Assembly: GCA_035549875.1 (NCBI GenBank)
Contig: DASZPV010000212.1
Coordinates: forward strand, 1-16,015
Direction: 5' to 3'
DNA length: 16,015 nucleotides
From: JAKFWI01 sp035549875
Lineage (GTDB): Bacteria > Pseudomonadota > Alphaproteobacteria > Caulobacterales > Aquidulcibacteraceae
Both the position numbers and the translations under genes were made by a program. The notes below the pieces were generated by a model. It saw only the letters and a program-made list of their open reading frames with translations. It was not told the DNA's origin and did not search any database. Below, in pieces: positions 14,133-16,015 of the stretch (position 1 is the first letter of the stretch; every line of letters begins with the position of its first letter).

Positions 14133-16015
14133 ATGTGCGGCATTGCCGGGATCGTTCAGCTTGACGGCGCGCCGATCAAGGACATGGCTCAGCGCCTAGC
14201 GACGATGAACCGGCTGATCGCACACCGCGGGCCGGACGGCGAGGGCGTCTGGATTAGCAAAGGGAAAAACGCTGGTCTGGCGCATCGGCGGCTTTCGATC
14301 CTCGACCTTTCTCCGGCTGGCGCTCAGCCGATGGTCGCCGATAACGGTACGGTCTTGACCCACAATGGCGAGGTCTACAATTTCGTCGAACTGCGCGAGG
14401 AACTGAAATCCGGTTGGCGCTTCAAGAGCGGTACGGATACGGAGGCGGTGCTCGCCTCGCATGAGCGTTGGCGGGATTACGCGCCCGAGCACTTCCGCGG
14501 CATGTTCGCCTACGCGCTCTGGGACGAGAAGGACCAGCGCCTGGTCGCCGTGCGCGACCGGTTCGGGATCAAGCCGTTCTATTACGCCGTGATTGGCCGC
14601 ACGCTATACTTCGCCTCCGAAATCAAGGCGCTGTGCCCATTCCTGCCGGAGATCGAAACCGATCCAGGCGCGCTGGCCGAATATCTAACCTTTCAGTTCA
14701 CTTTGAGCCCGCAGACCCTTTTCAAGCACGTCAAACAACTGCCGCCAGCGCACATGATGGTGATCGAAGATGGCCGGATTGATATCCGCCGCTATTGGGA
14801 CGTGAACTACAACGTCGATTGGGACCATACGCCAGCCTATTTCGAAAAACGCTTGCAGGAACTCTTATTTGACAGCCTGAAAATACATCTGCGCTCAGAC
14901 GTGCCCGTCGGGGCTTATGTATCAGGTGGTGTGGATTCCAGCCTGATCGCGATCCTGTCGGCCCAGCATGCGGACGCGAACAACATCTTCTTCCACGGCA
15001 GGTTCACCGATTATCCCGGCTATGACGAGAGCGATTACGCGCGGGCTGCGACCGACGCAGCGGGCGGCGAACTGCACATCGCCGACATCACTGCGCAGGA
15101 CTTTTCCGATCACATCGCTAAGGTGATCTACCACCTGGATCATCCGGTAGCGGGGCCGGGCTCCTTCCCGCAATACGAAGTCTCGGCGCTCGCGGCGAGC
15201 AAGGTGAAGGTGGTGCTTGGCGGCCAGGGCGGAGACGAGATTTTCGGCGGCTACGCGCGCTATCTTGTCGCCTATCTTGAGCAGTGCCTGCGCGCCGCGA
15301 TCGATGGCTCCTATAAGAACGGCAATTTCGTCGTGACGCTGGAATCGATCATCCCGCGCTTGGGCGTGCTACGCGAATACAAGCCGATGCTGCAGCAATT
15401 CTGGAAGGAGGGCCTGTTCGGTCCGCTTGACGAGCGCTATTTCCGGCTCGTCAACCGCAGCGCCGACACCAAGGACGAGATCGACTGGTCGTCTCTGCCG
15501 ATGGGCGACGTGTTCGAGACATTCCGCGGCGAGTTCAATCGTTCGAATGTCGGCAAGGAAGCCTATCTCGACAAGATGACCCATTTCGATTTCAAGCATT
15601 TGTTGCCGGCGCTGCTGCAGGTTGAGGATCGGATGGGCATGGCGCATGGGCTGGAATCGCGCGTGCCGCTGCTCGATCATCCGCTGGTCGAGTTCGCCGC
15701 CACGATCCCCGCCGACGTGAAATTCACCGAGGGCCAGGCCAAGCAGCTACTGAAGCATACGTTCCGGGAAACGCTGCCCCGGCCGATCCTTGAGCGGCGC
15801 GACAAGATGGGCTTTCCGGTGCCGCTCAAGGAATGGCTGGCCAAGGACGTGCGCGACTACGTCATCGGCGTATTCGACAATCCGCGCTCCAAGGGCCGCG
15901 CCTATGTCGATAACACCAAGGCGATCGCCGGCCTGGCCGACATGGGCCAGTTCTCGCGCAAGTTCTGGGGGCTGTTCTCCCTGGAACTTTGGCACCAGCA
16001 ATTCCACGACCGCGC
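14133..16015 (+). CDS. Second AsnB-type glutamine-dependent amidotransferase (3' end outside window, 627 codons seen)
   Basis: ATG 14133 is preceded by AAGGA (14122-14126) at six bases, and codon 2 gives the catalytic Cys of 'MCGIAGIV'. Glutaminase motifs: 'HRGPDGEG' (R32), 'HRRLSILDLS', 'HNGEVYNF' and 'GTDTEAVL'. The synthetase domain has 'SGGVDS' at residues 264-269, the same positions as in the copy at 3616, then 'GGQGGDEIFGGYARY' and 'ESRVPLLDHPLVEFA'. The frame is open to the window edge and, judged by family length, lacks only a few residues. Sequence is well diverged from the first copy, so the two probably amidate different substrates. In this locus amidation of a uronic acid is the likely job; a metabolic asparagine synthetase is the alternative. 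Confidence 0.93.
   Translation, partial: MCGIAGIVQLDGAPIKDMAQRLATMNRLIAHRGPDGEGVWISKGKNAGLAHRRLSILDLSPAGAQPMVADNGTVLTHNGEVYNFVELREELKSGWRFKSGTDTEAVLASHERWRDYAPEHFRGMFAYALWDEKDQRLVAVRDRFGIKPFYYAVIGRTLYFASEIKALCPFLPEIETDPGALAEYLTFQFTLSPQTLFKHVKQLPPAHMMVIEDGRIDIRRYWDVNYNVDWDHTPAYFEKRLQELLFDSLKIHLRSDVPVGAYVSGGVDSSLIAILSAQHADANNIFFHGRFTDYPGYDESDYARAATDAAGGELHIADITAQDFSDHIAKVIYHLDHPVAGPGSFPQYEVSALAASKVKVVLGGQGGDEIFGGYARYLVAYLEQCLRAAIDGSYKNGNFVVTLESIIPRLGVLREYKPMLQQFWKEGLFGPLDERYFRLVNRSADTKDEIDWSSLPMGDVFETFRGEFNRSNVGKEAYLDKMTHFDFKHLLPALLQVEDRMGMAHGLESRVPLLDHPLVEFAATIPADVKFTEGQAKQLLKHTFRETLPRPILERRDKMGFPVPLKEWLAKDVRDYVIGVFDNPRSKGRAYVDNTKAIAGLADMGQFSRKFWGLFSLELWHQQFHDR

Noticed and set aside
1..16015. 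CRISPR arrays, insertion sequences, att sites, tRNA/rRNA genes, defence genes
   Set aside because: No regularly spaced repeats, no terminal inverted repeats with transposase motifs, no tRNA-like or rRNA-like sequence were seen by reading both strands.

Overview
This window is a glycan-biosynthesis locus (O-antigen, capsule or exopolysaccharide type) from a GC-rich bacterium. High GC, frequent GTG/TTG starts and tightly packed, overlapping genes fit an alphaproteobacterium, but nothing here fixes the genus. There are no rRNA or tRNA genes, no transposase, no CRISPR array and no phage gene.

Layout. (1) Plus strand, 1-8306: the 3' end of an NAD-dependent sugar epimerase; a 752-aa glycosyltransferase with a long N-terminal coiled coil and a Cys-rich insert; a DegT/DnrJ/EryC1/StrS PLP sugar aminotransferase; an AsnB-type amidotransferase; a WbmS-like (NodB-fold) polysaccharide-deacetylase relative; and two formyltransferases of the Fmt/ArnA fold. 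A 168-bp gap between the formyltransferases holds two short out-of-frame reading frames and a perfect 16-bp palindrome. (2) Minus strand, 12301 down to 8311: three extended-SDR sugar-nucleotide epimerases/dehydratases followed by a WecB-type UDP-HexNAc 2-epimerase, apparently one operon with 4-nt gaps, overlaps and translational coupling. It converges on the plus arm with only 4 bp between stop codons. (3) A 152-bp divergent intergenic region, then plus strand 12454-16015: a GT4 glycosyltransferase with an enlarged N-terminal domain, and a second AsnB-type amidotransferase that runs off the window.

How the genes may work together. A 2-epimerase, three or four SDR enzymes, an aminotransferase, two formyltransferases and two glutamine-dependent amidotransferases together suggest a repeat unit containing amino sugars or aminouronic acids that are N-formylated and carboxamidated. 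The closest concept I know is the Bordetella wbm O-antigen locus, whose WbmF/G/H SDRs, 2-epimerase, amidotransferases and WbmS/formyltransferase genes resemble this set by motif. That is recognition from memory, not a database result. The C6 and C3 dehydrogenases, N-acetyltransferase, Wzx/Wzy or ABC transporter and initiating transferase that such a pathway needs are not in the window and presumably lie outside it.

Most notable: the coiled-coil/glycosyltransferase fusion; the second formyltransferase with Gly where the catalytic Asn is expected; an SDR with Ala-Ala-Gly-Cys in place of the catalytic Ser/Thr; the GT4 enzyme with about 150 extra residues, an internal 28-codon duplication and an Ala-rich hydrophobic helix; and the possible remnant gene at 7193-7368.
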